The translations under genes and the position numbers were made by a program. 31,527 bases of DNA from a virus. Under the pieces are notes generated by a model. That model was not told the origin of the DNA. It did no database searches and saw only the letters and a list, made by a program, of their open reading frames with translations. Shown one piece after another: positions 7,462 to 16,243 of this stretch. The stretch is from IMG/VR virus record IMGVR_UViG_3300032213_001937, positions 1 to 31,527 of that record, one strand, 5' to 3'. The stretch's first letter is position 1, and each line of letters opens with the position of its first letter.

Positions 7462-8868
7462 TTAATCTTGAACAACTACGAATTGATTCGCAGCTACGAC
7501 TCTTGCGGCGCGGTAGGTCAACATCGCAATTTGATTACTCATTGTTCCGTCCGTAGGATTTGGAGAACCACCACCATATTGCCAAACACGTATTCCGTTA
7601 CCTACTGTTCCCCCCTGTGGAGGCTGCTGGTACATGATAGTGATATTTTTGTATGTTTGACCGGAACGGCTATCTTTAGTTTCTCCCATTGGATAAATAA
7701 GTCCGAAGTTACGGAAGTAATCGGTTGAAGGAGTATATCCTGTCATTACCTCGGAGTTAAACTGCGGATACTTCTTAATTTGAAGCATATATCCATCAAT
7801 GTAGATTTCTTGGAAACCATAAGATACGGCTGCTTCTTTTGATTTTTCACCATTACCCCAAACGAATGAACCACCGGGATAAGCGGAGAAGATACCATCA
7901 GAGAAATCTTGACGTTGGAAAATATCAGATAACCAAGCACACTGCTTTGCTGCTCCGTTTACGTCCATTACACGAGTAATTTCATGTAGTTTGGTAATAT
8001 CCAAGTTACCGGGAGTGTATCCTACGTTTACACCATCTGCGATTGCTTTAGGGATGATTCCTTGAGCACCAACAGAAGTGGTAGAAAGTCCGGTATTTGT
8101 TAAGGTATCACCTCTCATTAATTTGTTCTCGATGTTGTTTTTGTAGCGTACAAGTGTTTTATACATTCCTTTGTAGGTAAATGCGGTTACACCATTTGCA
8201 GCCATGTCAGCAGAAACAGGATATTCATAGTAAGTGTCTGCCATTTGAGCCAAGTCAGTATTACTCCAACCATCACGAATTTCTGTGATGTTGTTTTCGT
8301 AACGCTGGTCTAAATGAATCAATGGGTCAACTTGGGTAGATGCTTCACCAACTTCTGATGCACCACCAAAAAGCAAAACCTCACCTGATAAAAGGGAAGG
8401 AGAACCTGCTGATGCAAAAGCAACAGTTGATTTAAGCGGTCTTACTGTGAAAGTAAATGCACTTGGAGTAGCGGTACTAATAGAAAGGATTTTACCCTCT
8501 ACGTTAGAAGATGCTACACGAAGAATTTCACCTACACGAAGTGGAGATTGTGTTCCCGAGTTGTAGTGGTCGCCTGATGAAAGCGTTAAGGTTACTGTTG
8601 CACCGGCAGCACCTGTTACAGTACCTGTGGTTGTAACTGCGGGCATCAATTTACCACGATTTTCAAACCAAAAGAAGTTTCTGTTTTTTACTTCTTCCAT
8701 TCCGGCTTGGGCGGCTAACCACCATGTAAAATCCTCATTACCATACTTTTCAGTATATTTTTTGTAATATTGAGGGGTAAGTAATTGAAGGTCAACCATA
8801 AGCTGCCTAGTCTGCGAAGTAAGGCTAATGCTTCCGGGCTTCAATATATTTGAAGTAGGGATACTCAT
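7462..8868 (-). CDS. Major capsid protein (468 aa)
   Basis: 468 residues, preceded by an acidic scaffold-like gene and the portal and followed by a strong terminator: the usual position and regulation of a major capsid gene. The N-terminal arm contains LLTPQYYKKYTEKYGNEDFT and WWLAAQAGMEEVKNRNFFWF, reminiscent of the N-arm of HK97-fold capsids in Bacteroidota podoviruses. Residues ~76-180 are Thr/Ser/Gly/Val-rich (TTTGTVTGAAGATVTLTLSS, later LRVGEILRV) and look like an inserted beta domain. The rest carries P-domain-like helices (NIENKLMRGD) and a C-terminal beta part ending in RAARVVAANQFVVVQD. By eye its codons are more GC-rich than those of neighbouring accessory genes, as expected for a highly expressed gene. 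No other candidate in the window fits better, but the call rests on context plus fold-like appearance. Confidence 0.75.
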   Translation of the reverse strand: MSIPTSNILKPGSISLTSQTRQLMVDLQLLTPQYYKKYTEKYGNEDFTWWLAAQAGMEEVKNRNFFWFENRGKLMPAVTTTGTVTGAAGATVTLTLSSGDHYNSGTQSPLRVGEILRVASSNVEGKILSISTATPSAFTFTVRPLKSTVAFASAGSPSLLSGEVLLFGGASEVGEASTQVDPLIHLDQRYENNITEIRDGWSNTDLAQMADTYYEYPVSADMAANGVTAFTYKGMYKTLVRYKNNIENKLMRGDTLTNTGLSTTSVGAQGIIPKAIADGVNVGYTPGNLDITKLHEITRVMDVNGAAKQCAWLSDIFQRQDFSDGIFSAYPGGSFVWGNGEKSKEAAVSYGFQEIYIDGYMLQIKKYPQFNSEVMTGYTPSTDYFRNFGLIYPMGETKDSRSGQTYKNITIMYQQPPQGGTVGNGIRVWQYGGGSPNPTDGTMSNQIAMLTYRAARVVAANQFVVVQD

Positions 8869-8889
8869 TTTTATAAGTATTAATTGTTA

Positions 8890-8908
8890 TGCTTTTCCGC
8901 AAAAAGCA
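8890..8908 (-). promoter_or_regulatory. Short hairpin between scaffold-like and capsid genes
   Basis: Minus strand TGCTTTT, loop TGCGG, AAAAGCA: a perfect 7 bp stem in the 43-base gap. It is not followed by a T-tract, so it is more likely an RNA-processing or mRNA-stabilising element, or a weak attenuator, than a terminator. No promoter box is seen in the gap. Confidence 0.35.
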
Positions 8909-8911
8909 ATA

Positions 8912-10012
8912 TTAAGAACCGAAAGCCCATTCAGCTAAGCTATCCATCATAGAAGCATCGCTTTGGTTAATCGGTCTTTGCGGAGTTGTGCCTACGGATA
9001 TTTGTCCAGATTGCTTTAATTGGTGAAGCATCCTTTGGCTTGCTGCTTCGTTCCCAACCTTTTGAAGAATTTTGCTTTGATTTTCTAACAAGTAGATATC
9101 GGACATGATTTGTTTTACTTGCGGTTTCCCATCCTCGGCAAACCATCTTTTAGACAAATAATCATCCGGGTTAAAATCAGAAAGCAATTCCTTTAACGAA
9201 TTTTTTTCTTCATCCGTAATTGAAAAGGTGATAGGCATTTCTACTTCACCATCTTTTACGGACAACTTGAAACCATCAAATTGTTGGTATTCGTTATTCA
9301 AAGTTTGCTCATAGACTTCTCTTGCTTTTCTAAGATTTTCGGAATCCTTCTCAAAATCTATTCTAGCCTGTTGGTCTATGTCTGGTAATTTAATTTCTTG
9401 TTGCAGTTTTTGCAATTCGGGTCTTGCTATTTTGGCATCAATAACAATCTTCTTGTTTATCTTATCCATTGCAATATCATAAACCCTTTGTCTTGCGTTA
9501 AAATCATCATCATCTTCAAACTCTCCTTTCTCCGGCTTGTCCGGGAACTTATAGTTGTCAGATATAAGCAAATCTATTTCGTCTTTCGTTAAATCCGAAT
9601 ATTTTTTTTCGTAGTTTAATTTAACAATATCTAATGCGTTTTGGGTTACATCTCCATCAAGCAAAGATTTTATCTTTTTGTTCTCTTGAATTACCGAAAA
9701 CACTTCATCTTCTTTGCCTTCTTTAATAAGGTTAAACAGCCTTTCAGAAACCTCATTTTCAAAAAACATTTCGGGTTTTGATTTCAGCTTTTCAATTTCT
9801 TCTTTTGCTGCATCTACTGAATCGTAACCAAAGTTTTCTTTGATAAATGAATTGTAGTCAATTTGTGGTGTTTCTGTTGTTGGTGCAGAAGGTGTTGCTT
9901 GGGGTGTTTCTATTGGGTCTGTTGGTTCGGTAGTATCAACAGGTGGTGGTGCTGAAACGATTGTATCATCAAATGGGTTAAAATCGTCTGCTAGTGTAAT
10001 TGTTTCTGACAT
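8912..10012 (-). CDS. Acidic scaffold-like protein (366 aa)
   Basis: 366 residues. The first ~55 are Pro/Thr/Asp-rich and disordered (TTEPTDPIETPQATPSAPTT). The remainder is strongly charged and helical with many Asp, Glu and Lys, for example EKGEFEDDDDFNARQRVYD, and has long coiled-coil-like stretches. The C-terminus contains LHQLKQSGQI and ends MMDSLAEWAFGS. An acidic, helical, low-complexity protein directly upstream of the capsid gene is what phage scaffolding proteins look like. They guide procapsid assembly and leave before DNA packaging. No protease motif is visible, so it does not seem to be a fused protease-scaffold. It is 43 bases upstream of the capsid gene and 15 bases downstream of the 119-residue gene, so it is probably in one transcript with the portal. 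Confidence 0.55.
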   Translation of the reverse strand: MSETITLADDFNPFDDTIVSAPPPVDTTEPTDPIETPQATPSAPTTETPQIDYNSFIKENFGYDSVDAAKEEIEKLKSKPEMFFENEVSERLFNLIKEGKEDEVFSVIQENKKIKSLLDGDVTQNALDIVKLNYEKKYSDLTKDEIDLLISDNYKFPDKPEKGEFEDDDDFNARQRVYDIAMDKINKKIVIDAKIARPELQKLQQEIKLPDIDQQARIDFEKDSENLRKAREVYEQTLNNEYQQFDGFKLSVKDGEVEMPITFSITDEEKNSLKELLSDFNPDDYLSKRWFAEDGKPQVKQIMSDIYLLENQSKILQKVGNEAASQRMLHQLKQSGQISVGTTPQRPINQSDASMMDSLAEWAFGS

Positions 10013-10027
10013 ATATGTTTATTTTGA

Positions 10028-10387
10028 TTAAACTAATTGTAAAAATCTACCTAAATTAACAAATTTTACCATTGCACTTGCCGCAACAGAAGTAACTGAT
10101 ACACCTGTGGTAACATTTACGCCTTGTACTGCAACCCAATTCGCAGGAACTTGTGGAACAGGTAGTATGGTTGCAGAACCTGCCGCATACCCATTGTCGT
10201 TGGTGGTATTAAAGTTTATAGCTGCGGATGGCGATATTATTTGAACTGTTGCCGCATCCCATCCCGAAACATCTTCGTAATAAGTTTGTGCAGCCCCTGT
10301 TTGAAATACAGGTGTTACATCTACATATCTACTTACTTGTCCGTTGTTTCTTGATAGTTCTATAATTACTTTTGTTGCCGTTGCCAT
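10028..10387 (-). CDS. Small virion-block protein of unknown function (119 aa)
   Basis: 119 residues from ATG, almost entirely Val/Thr/Ala/Ser beta-prone sequence: VIIELSRNNGQVSRYVDVTP, YEDVSGWDAATVQIISP, and a C-terminal AMVKFVNLGRFLQLV. It has no Cys and few charged residues. Size and composition would suit a head-decoration or other small beta-sandwich virion protein lying between the portal and scaffold-like genes. I do not recognise the family and cannot assign a function. Confidence 0.5.
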   Translation of the reverse strand: MATATKVIIELSRNNGQVSRYVDVTPVFQTGAAQTYYEDVSGWDAATVQIISPSAAINFNTTNDNGYAAGSATILPVPQVPANWVAVQGVNVTTGVSVTSVAASAMVKFVNLGRFLQLV

Positions 10388-10405
10388 TTTTTTTGTTTTT
10401 GTGGG

Positions 10406-12775
10406 TTATTGTTGAGCCATTTCTTCTTGTGGCTGTTGTTGTTCTTGACCTTGTGGTTGTCCTTGTCCTTCTTGTTCCATTTGCTGCTGCTGTTGTTGTT
10501 GCATAATAGCTTGTTGTATTTGCTGGTTTTCCATTTCAACAGGCACTTGGAAGTTTTGCAAAACGCTTGAAACAACAGGCTTTAATTCTTCGGGTATAGG
10601 CATTTGAATTTTAGCCAACTCAAACAGCCCTTGAATTACCATTTCCTTTTGCTTGGATTCTGATTTTTTCTTTTCAATGGCTTCGTCTGCCTGTGCTTTT
10701 GCCATTATGCTTTGCTGATTGGCTTCGTTGTTCATTTGGGCATTTTGCTGTGCCTTTTGTTGCTCTGTCTTTATGTATCTTTTTTGCCCTTGTCTGAAAT
10801 ACATTTCTGCAAGTTCTACACTTTCTTTTGCTATACGCATTATTTTGAAAGGGTCTAAATATACAGTAAGCAAAGGTGTAGCGGTTATGGCATTGTTCAT
10901 CATAGCTTCTAGCTTCTGCATTTCGTATTCGGTAGGCAGCATATCTACTCTTGCCAAAAAGTTTCTTTGTCTTACATCTTGCTCGGAGAACATATCTCTA
11001 TACGCTTCTCCGCTATGAAGAACGGAAGCATTTAATAAGCAAGCTACTTTTCTTGCGGTGTCCTCCATTACATACAAATAGCTATCATAAACATAATCGG
11101 TAGCGTTATTAGCTAACTGCATAGATGATTCTATGTTTTGTACTGCTACTCTTGGTCTAGATGCTTGTTGTAATAGGTTAGGGTCGTCGCCCAATTCATC
11201 TTTTAATACTTGATAGTGGAATTGGTAAAGAGAAATAAGTGCTTGCAATTGCGGTGCAAATCCATTGTTTGCAAGTTCCTTAATTGGTATAGGTATAGCT
11301 TGCCCTTCTGCATCTCTACCACGATAGTAAAGTTTACCTGTTTGTTCCCAAATCTTTTGTATATCTATTGGCTTGGAAAAATCTCCCAAACCTAAATCAA
11401 GTTCCTGTAAAGCATCAACATCAATAGCCGCACCCGATGGAACCATCTTTGCTACAAGCTGCTGAATTTTCAGCCTTGCTAAAATCATTTGCTCAATAGG
11501 TTCTTCAATCTTTTCAGCGATAGCCACGTTACGCATATCTTGCTGCTGATACATATAAAAAGAGTATGAAAATTCTGCATCCCCTAATTCCTTTGGGTCT
11601 TGGGGTCTAATCATATTCTTTTTAATGTTCCATTTGATTATTTTCTTTACTGCCGGGCAATAAACACCTTCATATATGTTCCACTTTCCTTCGCTTACAA
11701 ATTCTTGGTTTTCGTCTATCTTTTGTGGTCTTTCGGATTTGCGAATGATTGTAGAGTTATTCTTTTTTGTCTTTGTAACTAAATATCCTTGCGAATCGTA
11801 TGACTTTAATTCAAAGCACATTAAGTCAATGTTGAACTCGTCATAGGGTCGTAGATAGGATACATTCCAATCCTGCATCCACTTTATCTTATCGGTAAGC
11901 TGATAGTCTTTTGAAAAACTAGCTATTTCAAAAATTTCTTCTTCGGTAAGTGTACCTCCGTTTTCCTTTCCGTATTTTGCCCTTAATTCGCTTATTTTAA
12001 TAGAACGAATATGCCCTCTATATGCTGTATCTCTAAAATCGGGATAGTCTGAATATGAATAAAAGCAGTTTTCTGGTCTTAACCATTCTACAAGAACCTC
12101 CCCCTTATCATTCATCCATGTATAAGTTCCTACAAGTCCTACGGAAGCTGCATCGTGTAGCATTTTTTCTTTTAACACTCCATACCATCCGTTAGCGTTA
12201 AATATGTTGTTGCACCCTAAACTGAATTTTATTTCCTCTGGAAGATTATTGAACTCCATTGTCCATCTATCCAATTCGTCTTTATCTTCTGCCACAAATT
12301 GTCCTTGTGGAATCATTGGCACACCCGATTCTTGTGATATTTGAGTAAGCACCTCCTTGTTTTGGTAGTAATACTCCGCTTCTGCTGCCTTATCTTTCTT
12401 TTCTTGTAAACTTGTTGGGTCAACTGCGGTAACCTTTACTTTCTCTTTTCTTGCCATCCAACCACCTACAAGCCTTGATATAATTGTGTTTCCGATAAGA
12501 ATAGGCTTCCAATTAATGTTTACATAATTGTTTTTGCCATTCATTTCCAATCTATCTAAATAGACCGACATATCTATTTTTCCGGTGGCTATTTGTCTAT
12601 TCTTTCTAAAACGATTATTGCGTATCCAAAAGTATGTTTGGTTTCCGTAGATGGTAGAATATATTGATTCAGCAACCTTTTTACCAAAATCTAAATCTGA
12701 TTTCAATGCTACATTGGTTGTAGTTTGAAAATCTTTTAGTGGTTGACCTGATGATATTTCGTTGTTGTTTAACAA
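10406..12775 (-). CDS. Portal protein (789 aa), TTG start
   Basis: 789 residues, placed between the TerL side and the scaffold-like/capsid genes, as portals are. Portal-like segments include NINWKPILIGNTIISRLVGG (~83-102), a central region with RLKIQQLVAKMVPSGAAIDV, and QASRPRVAVQNIESSMQLAN. The long C-terminal helical barrel-like region is very rich in Gln (IQQAIMQQQQQQQMEQEGQG) and ends EEMAQQ. In the neck it would form the dodecameric DNA channel and bind TerL. The reading frame begins with TTG: the in-frame codons upstream run to a TAA three codons back without an ATG, and the next ATG lies about 75 codons inside. A good promoter (12796-12824) ends about 20 bases upstream, supporting the TTG. 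The poly-Gln tail is encoded by CAA/CAG runs that could vary in length. Confidence 0.75.
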   Translation of the reverse strand: MLNNNEISSGQPLKDFQTTTNVALKSDLDFGKKVAESIYSTIYGNQTYFWIRNNRFRKNRQIATGKIDMSVYLDRLEMNGKNNYVNINWKPILIGNTIISRLVGGWMARKEKVKVTAVDPTSLQEKKDKAAEAEYYYQNKEVLTQISQESGVPMIPQGQFVAEDKDELDRWTMEFNNLPEEIKFSLGCNNIFNANGWYGVLKEKMLHDAASVGLVGTYTWMNDKGEVLVEWLRPENCFYSYSDYPDFRDTAYRGHIRSIKISELRAKYGKENGGTLTEEEIFEIASFSKDYQLTDKIKWMQDWNVSYLRPYDEFNIDLMCFELKSYDSQGYLVTKTKKNNSTIIRKSERPQKIDENQEFVSEGKWNIYEGVYCPAVKKIIKWNIKKNMIRPQDPKELGDAEFSYSFYMYQQQDMRNVAIAEKIEEPIEQMILARLKIQQLVAKMVPSGAAIDVDALQELDLGLGDFSKPIDIQKIWEQTGKLYYRGRDAEGQAIPIPIKELANNGFAPQLQALISLYQFHYQVLKDELGDDPNLLQQASRPRVAVQNIESSMQLANNATDYVYDSYLYVMEDTARKVACLLNASVLHSGEAYRDMFSEQDVRQRNFLARVDMLPTEYEMQKLEAMMNNAITATPLLTVYLDPFKIMRIAKESVELAEMYFRQGQKRYIKTEQQKAQQNAQMNNEANQQSIMAKAQADEAIEKKKSESKQKEMVIQGLFELAKIQMPIPEELKPVVSSVLQNFQVPVEMENQQIQQAIMQQQQQQQMEQEGQGQPQGQEQQQPQEEMAQQ

Positions 12776-12795
12776 TTTATGTTAAATTTTATTTC

Positions 12796-12824
12796 CAAAT
12801 ATAAATACAATAAAAATAAACAAA
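12796..12824 (-). promoter_or_regulatory. Bacteroidota-type promoter for portal and head genes
   Basis: Minus strand: TTTG (12821-12824), a 17-base spacer, then TATATTTG (12796-12803), an exact TAnnTTTG. It sits in the gap after the DUF6321-like gene and would start RNA about 15 bases before the TTG start of the portal. Confidence 0.65.
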
Positions 12825-12825
12825 A

Positions 12826-13119
12826 TTAATTTTTATTTCTTGCAGATATGCTTTTTGCTTTTTGTTTTGCATCTGCCTTTGAGGATGCACCCCATGCTTT
12901 TAGGGAAAGTAACAATCTTGTCGGTTTTCCATCTTTATATTCTTTTCCGGGCATATTTCCCATTCTTGCAAGAAAACTTGCCCTTCGTGGGTTATCTCCC
13001 GATTTTACAGGTGCTTTTAATGTTCCACCTGTTTGTGCTTTATAAGATGCCCTACCTTTTTCGTTCAATCCTCCTTTTGGATTTTTGCCTTCCTTTCTTG
13101 TCCAAGCAGGTGTGCTCAT
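12826..13119 (-). CDS. DUF6321-like small basic protein (97 aa)
   Basis: 97 residues, strongly basic. Motifs in order: PAWTRKEGKNPKGGLNEKGR (4-23), TGGTLKAPVKSGDNPRRASF (~31-50), ARMGNMPG (51-58) and KPTRLLLSLKAWGAS (~65-79). This PKGGL-kGR / LKaPV / NPRR-SF-aRM-GM-G / PTR-aL-W order matches a small phage family I know as DUF6321, widespread in marine and other tailed phages near terminase or head genes. Its function is not established. The high charge suggests contact with DNA. It lies between TerL (27 bases) and the portal promoter. Confidence 0.6.
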   Translation of the reverse strand: MSTPAWTRKEGKNPKGGLNEKGRASYKAQTGGTLKAPVKSGDNPRRASFLARMGNMPGKEYKDGKPTRLLLSLKAWGASSKADAKQKAKSISARNKN

Positions 13120-13145
13120 TCGTTAAGTTTTATCAAATCTATATT

Positions 13146-15191
13146 TTAATTTGTTAAATTTGGAATATAGCTTTTTACAAAAGGCTCTTGTTTCTTTTTT
13201 TCTTTTATTGGTTCAAGCAGCAAAACTACCAACATTAAGAAAGAAACGGTTATATCGTAATCGTTTCTATTGTTTGGGTCAAACTTTTTCGCATCTGTTA
13301 AAAGTTCAACATAGTCTATTAAATGGCAATAGTTTTCAAAATACATTATTCCCGAATCAGTTTGTTTTGTTAAACTAAACGGAGTGGTTGGGAATCCCCT
13401 ATGCCTTTCTGTTGTAGAAAACTTTGCGGGGTCTATTGCCGACTTTGGATAAATACCCAAGTATCCTAATCTTCCCCTATCTCTAAAATAAGTCAAGTAG
13501 TCATCAAAATTATGCTCAAAATGAGCAGTATATCCATAGTATTCGCTTGCAAGTAGCACTTGCTCATATAAAGTTTCCTTTTCGGATGGTCTGCCCCATA
13601 GCCATCCTATTGCTTTTCCGGTGTTATTTGGGTCTAAAAAATTATACCTTCTACCAATCCAAGCACTTGCCTTTGAACCAAACTTTCCCCCCTGCGTGTT
13701 GCTATAACCATCAATGGCAATAGCCCCATCATTTACCCTTCCGGGTTTTTTTGTTTTTTGCTCGTATGTGTATTTGTTGTCTTGTCCTTGTGGTGGAAAT
13801 TGGGTTATTTTCCAATGGAAATCTTCATCTTTAGATTCTCTCCATTTTACTTTTTGGTCTATATCTCGGTAGAATAAAACCTTTCTTTTTAGTACCGGGT
13901 TTTCGTTTAGTTCTTGTTCCCTTTTAGCTATGTTCAATACGTTAAATATGCAATCATCTGCATCTGTGCTAAATGCTTCCTCTATCGTTAGGGGTTCTTT
14001 TCTTATCCTTGCTGATAATGCTCTAGGGTTATTTTTTGCTGCATCCCTTTCAGCCATTATAGATTTTAATGTTTTTTCTTCATCCGGGTATCCGTACAAG
14101 TCAAAATTTCTTGTCTTTTTTGCAGACATAAAGAAACGATATAACCCACTACTTGTTTCTCCGTTTTCTTGTCTATTATTTTGGTCGGATTCATCCCACA
14201 ATAACTTAAAGGCATCCTGTATTCCGTTTTTATCGGTATCAAGTTTTTCTACTGTGGTTGTGTATAAAGCCTTGCCAATAATCCTACCTTCATCATCTTT
14301 TAAGCAATATCTTACTACTTCGTGTCTATCGTAAACATTACATTCCGTAGTTTTTCCTTCTTCATCACCAACGTATCTGTGTATCTTTTGTCCGTCATAA
14401 GCTGTTTCGTCTGCACTTTGCCAGTCAATCGCACTCCCTAATTCATCCTTATCTACTGAATCTTCTGATTTTTTACCTCTGACGTTTGTCTTTTGAAAAC
14501 GCATTTCTGTTCTTGGATTAACCCCTAAAGACATATCGTATTCGGGTCGAAAGAATCTTGGTAGCCTTCTAAATGGATTAACAATAGTTTTAGAAAAGAA
14601 TTTCTTTGCATCAGCACCTGTCTTTGATTGTATGCCGCCAAAAGTCATTTTGGTTCTTGTGATATAATCAACAAGAAATGCCCCTGCAAAAAATGACTTA
14701 CCAAATCTTCGTTTGGTTACTTCAACCATTCCCATACTAATAGGGTCTTGTATGCAGTATTCCAAAAAGTAAGATTTTTCTAAATCTGGAATCCTAAATT
14801 TAGGGCTTCCAATATCTATGTTCCACCATTGAAGATAAAGATAGTGTAGTCCTGTTATGTAGGTTGGTTTACCATTGTTCATAAACCAAAATCCATTCAA
14901 TCTTCTATCCCATTCTTGTTTCTTAAATTCTTCAAGTTTCTCGTTGTAGAAATCGGGTTGGTCGTCTTTCCTTTTCTTTTCGTAGTTATCCCACTCTTTC
15001 ATTACCTCGTCATACCATACAGGGGGCTTTATTCTTTCCCAATATTGGTGCTTTGGGTTATCTGACCTTTGGTATATTCCCCTCCACTGTAGGGTGTTTG
15101 TAAAGGCATTAAAAACGTATCCGGGTTCGGGTATATTGCATATTAACCCTTGTATATTAACCGATGTTCCGTTTTCGTATGGCTTAAACAT
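13146..15191 (-). CDS. terL: Terminase large subunit (681 aa)
   Basis: 681 residues, a typical size for Bacteroidota phage large terminases. The N-terminal part includes FWFMNNGKPTYITGLHYLYL (101-120), an approach to the ATPase often seen in this group. A Walker A-like loop is VTKRRFGKSFF (~158-168) and an acidic VGDEEGK (~274-280) fits the Walker B position. The C-terminal half contains AIAIDGYSN (~490-498), where Asp494 is a likely metal ligand of the RNase H-like nuclease, and later acidic segments. It drives DNA into the procapsid through the portal and cuts the concatemer. It starts 3 bases after the coiled-coil gene, which could be its small-subunit partner. Frame and length appear intact. 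Confidence 0.85.
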   Translation of the reverse strand: MFKPYENGTSVNIQGLICNIPEPGYVFNAFTNTLQWRGIYQRSDNPKHQYWERIKPPVWYDEVMKEWDNYEKKRKDDQPDFYNEKLEEFKKQEWDRRLNGFWFMNNGKPTYITGLHYLYLQWWNIDIGSPKFRIPDLEKSYFLEYCIQDPISMGMVEVTKRRFGKSFFAGAFLVDYITRTKMTFGGIQSKTGADAKKFFSKTIVNPFRRLPRFFRPEYDMSLGVNPRTEMRFQKTNVRGKKSEDSVDKDELGSAIDWQSADETAYDGQKIHRYVGDEEGKTTECNVYDRHEVVRYCLKDDEGRIIGKALYTTTVEKLDTDKNGIQDAFKLLWDESDQNNRQENGETSSGLYRFFMSAKKTRNFDLYGYPDEEKTLKSIMAERDAAKNNPRALSARIRKEPLTIEEAFSTDADDCIFNVLNIAKREQELNENPVLKRKVLFYRDIDQKVKWRESKDEDFHWKITQFPPQGQDNKYTYEQKTKKPGRVNDGAIAIDGYSNTQGGKFGSKASAWIGRRYNFLDPNNTGKAIGWLWGRPSEKETLYEQVLLASEYYGYTAHFEHNFDDYLTYFRDRGRLGYLGIYPKSAIDPAKFSTTERHRGFPTTPFSLTKQTDSGIMYFENYCHLIDYVELLTDAKKFDPNNRNDYDITVSFLMLVVLLLEPIKEKKKQEPFVKSYIPNLTN

Positions 15192-15194
15192 ATT

Positions 15195-15605
15195 TTATCT
15201 TTTTTGTCCTGCTAAATCCCCAACGGAATTGGCAACCGATTCGGCTGTAATTGGAATCCGTTCTTCAACTTTTTTTTGTACTTCTTTAGTATCTCCTTCC
15301 ACTTCTTTTTGAGAAAACCCTTTAAGTATTTGTATGCTTTCTGATATTGTTTTTGCATCTGTCCAAACGCTTTTAATTCTTTCAAATGTTTTTGAGTTTT
15401 TATCATCTATATCTATTTCGGTTAGTTTGTGTTTGTTTAGTAAGTCTGCCATTTCGTTTGCCTTTCTTTGCAAAGAGTTGTATAGCTTTCCTATTCCATC
15501 TGATTCGTATGAAATTAGCTTATCTGATAGGTATTTGTTTTCTTTTTTTAAAGAGTTTATTTGCTCTTTTAGTTCGTCAATTTCTTTTTTAGTTTCCATA
15601 TTCAT
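15195..15605 (-). CDS. Coiled-coil protein next to terminase; possible small terminase (136 aa)
   Basis: 136 residues. Residues ~4-35 form a heptad-rich helix (KKEIDELKEQINSLKKENKY), followed by a helical middle (LQRKANEMADLLNKHKLTEI) and a polar C-terminus. It directly precedes TerL with a gap of 3 bases and overlaps the 214-residue gene by 17 bases. Small terminases are often short helical oligomerising proteins in this position, so that is the leading guess. No helix-turn-helix is obvious, however, so it could equally be another packaging or assembly factor. Confidence 0.45.
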   Translation of the reverse strand: MNMETKKEIDELKEQINSLKKENKYLSDKLISYESDGIGKLYNSLQRKANEMADLLNKHKLTEIDIDDKNSKTFERIKSVWTDAKTISESIQILKGFSQKEVEGDTKEVQKKVEERIPITAESVANSVGDLAGQKR

Positions 15606-16233
15606 AGATTATTTTAGCTTCACTTGGCGAAAGTCCTATTAATACCTCACACATATTTACCTTGTTTGTCAAATCGTGTTCCATAGCTACCATTTCATCT
15701 CTTTCACCCGAACTTCTAACTCTGATTATTCTTTTTTCTTTTCCATCTTGGTCTTGAAATATCACCTCGTAATCAGAAGATTTTAATACTGCCATTACGT
15801 TTCCGGCATACTCTCCATCCGTAATATACAACTTGTTTTTTATTAGGGTAGGTTGTATTCCTTGAATAGCCCCCTTGTATGGTTCAAATAATCTCAATGC
15901 AGTAGAGAAGTGCGGAAATGGTTTCCACTTATCTTCAAAGTACAAATAACATTCATCAATAGGTACTGAATAAGTTCCGCAAAGTGGTTTGTTTCTTACG
16001 CTGAACACCTTGTTTGTATCGTGGATGGTGTTATGGTGCATTATTACAGGTGTACCCGGTTTCAATCCCATTCCATCTACTAATACTCCGTTTACAGGGT
16101 TGGTGTACCTTCCATTGAAGTTATCGTACCCTCTTTCAAGTCTTATTTTTGTTCCATCTTGAAAAGTATGTGAGTTTTTGCTTTCCAAATCTACCTCTAC
16201 AATAATTTTGTCTTTTGGTGCTATTAGTTTCAT
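15589..16233 (-). CDS. Possible second GroES-like-fold protein (214 aa)
   Basis: 214 residues. The first ~80 run MKLIAPKDKIIVEVDLESKN, DGTKIRLER, NPVNGVLVDGMGLKPGTPVI and MHHNTIHDT. The pattern 'P..d.iiVe', a mobile-loop-like segment, 'G.V....gl..Gt.V..hhn' is close to the GroES barrel, with an inserted region and a C-terminal extension including LRLFEPYKGAI and NKLYITDGEYAGNVM. This is a resemblance by eye only. Known function: none that I can name. It overlaps the coiled-coil gene by 17 bases and follows the PP-loop gene after 10 bases, so it starts the packaging side of the operon. Confidence 0.4.
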   Translation of the reverse strand: MKLIAPKDKIIVEVDLESKNSHTFQDGTKIRLERGYDNFNGRYTNPVNGVLVDGMGLKPGTPVIMHHNTIHDTNKVFSVRNKPLCGTYSVPIDECYLYFEDKWKPFPHFSTALRLFEPYKGAIQGIQPTLIKNKLYITDGEYAGNVMAVLKSSDYEVIFQDQDGKEKRIIRVRSSGERDEMVAMEHDLTNKVNMCEVLIGLSPSEAKIIYEYGN

Positions 16234-16243
16234 ATTTTATTAT

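Noticed and set aside
13930-14334. 134-codon plus-strand frame
   Set aside because: It is fully opposite the terminase gene, whose motifs are intact, and has no leader or family resemblance.
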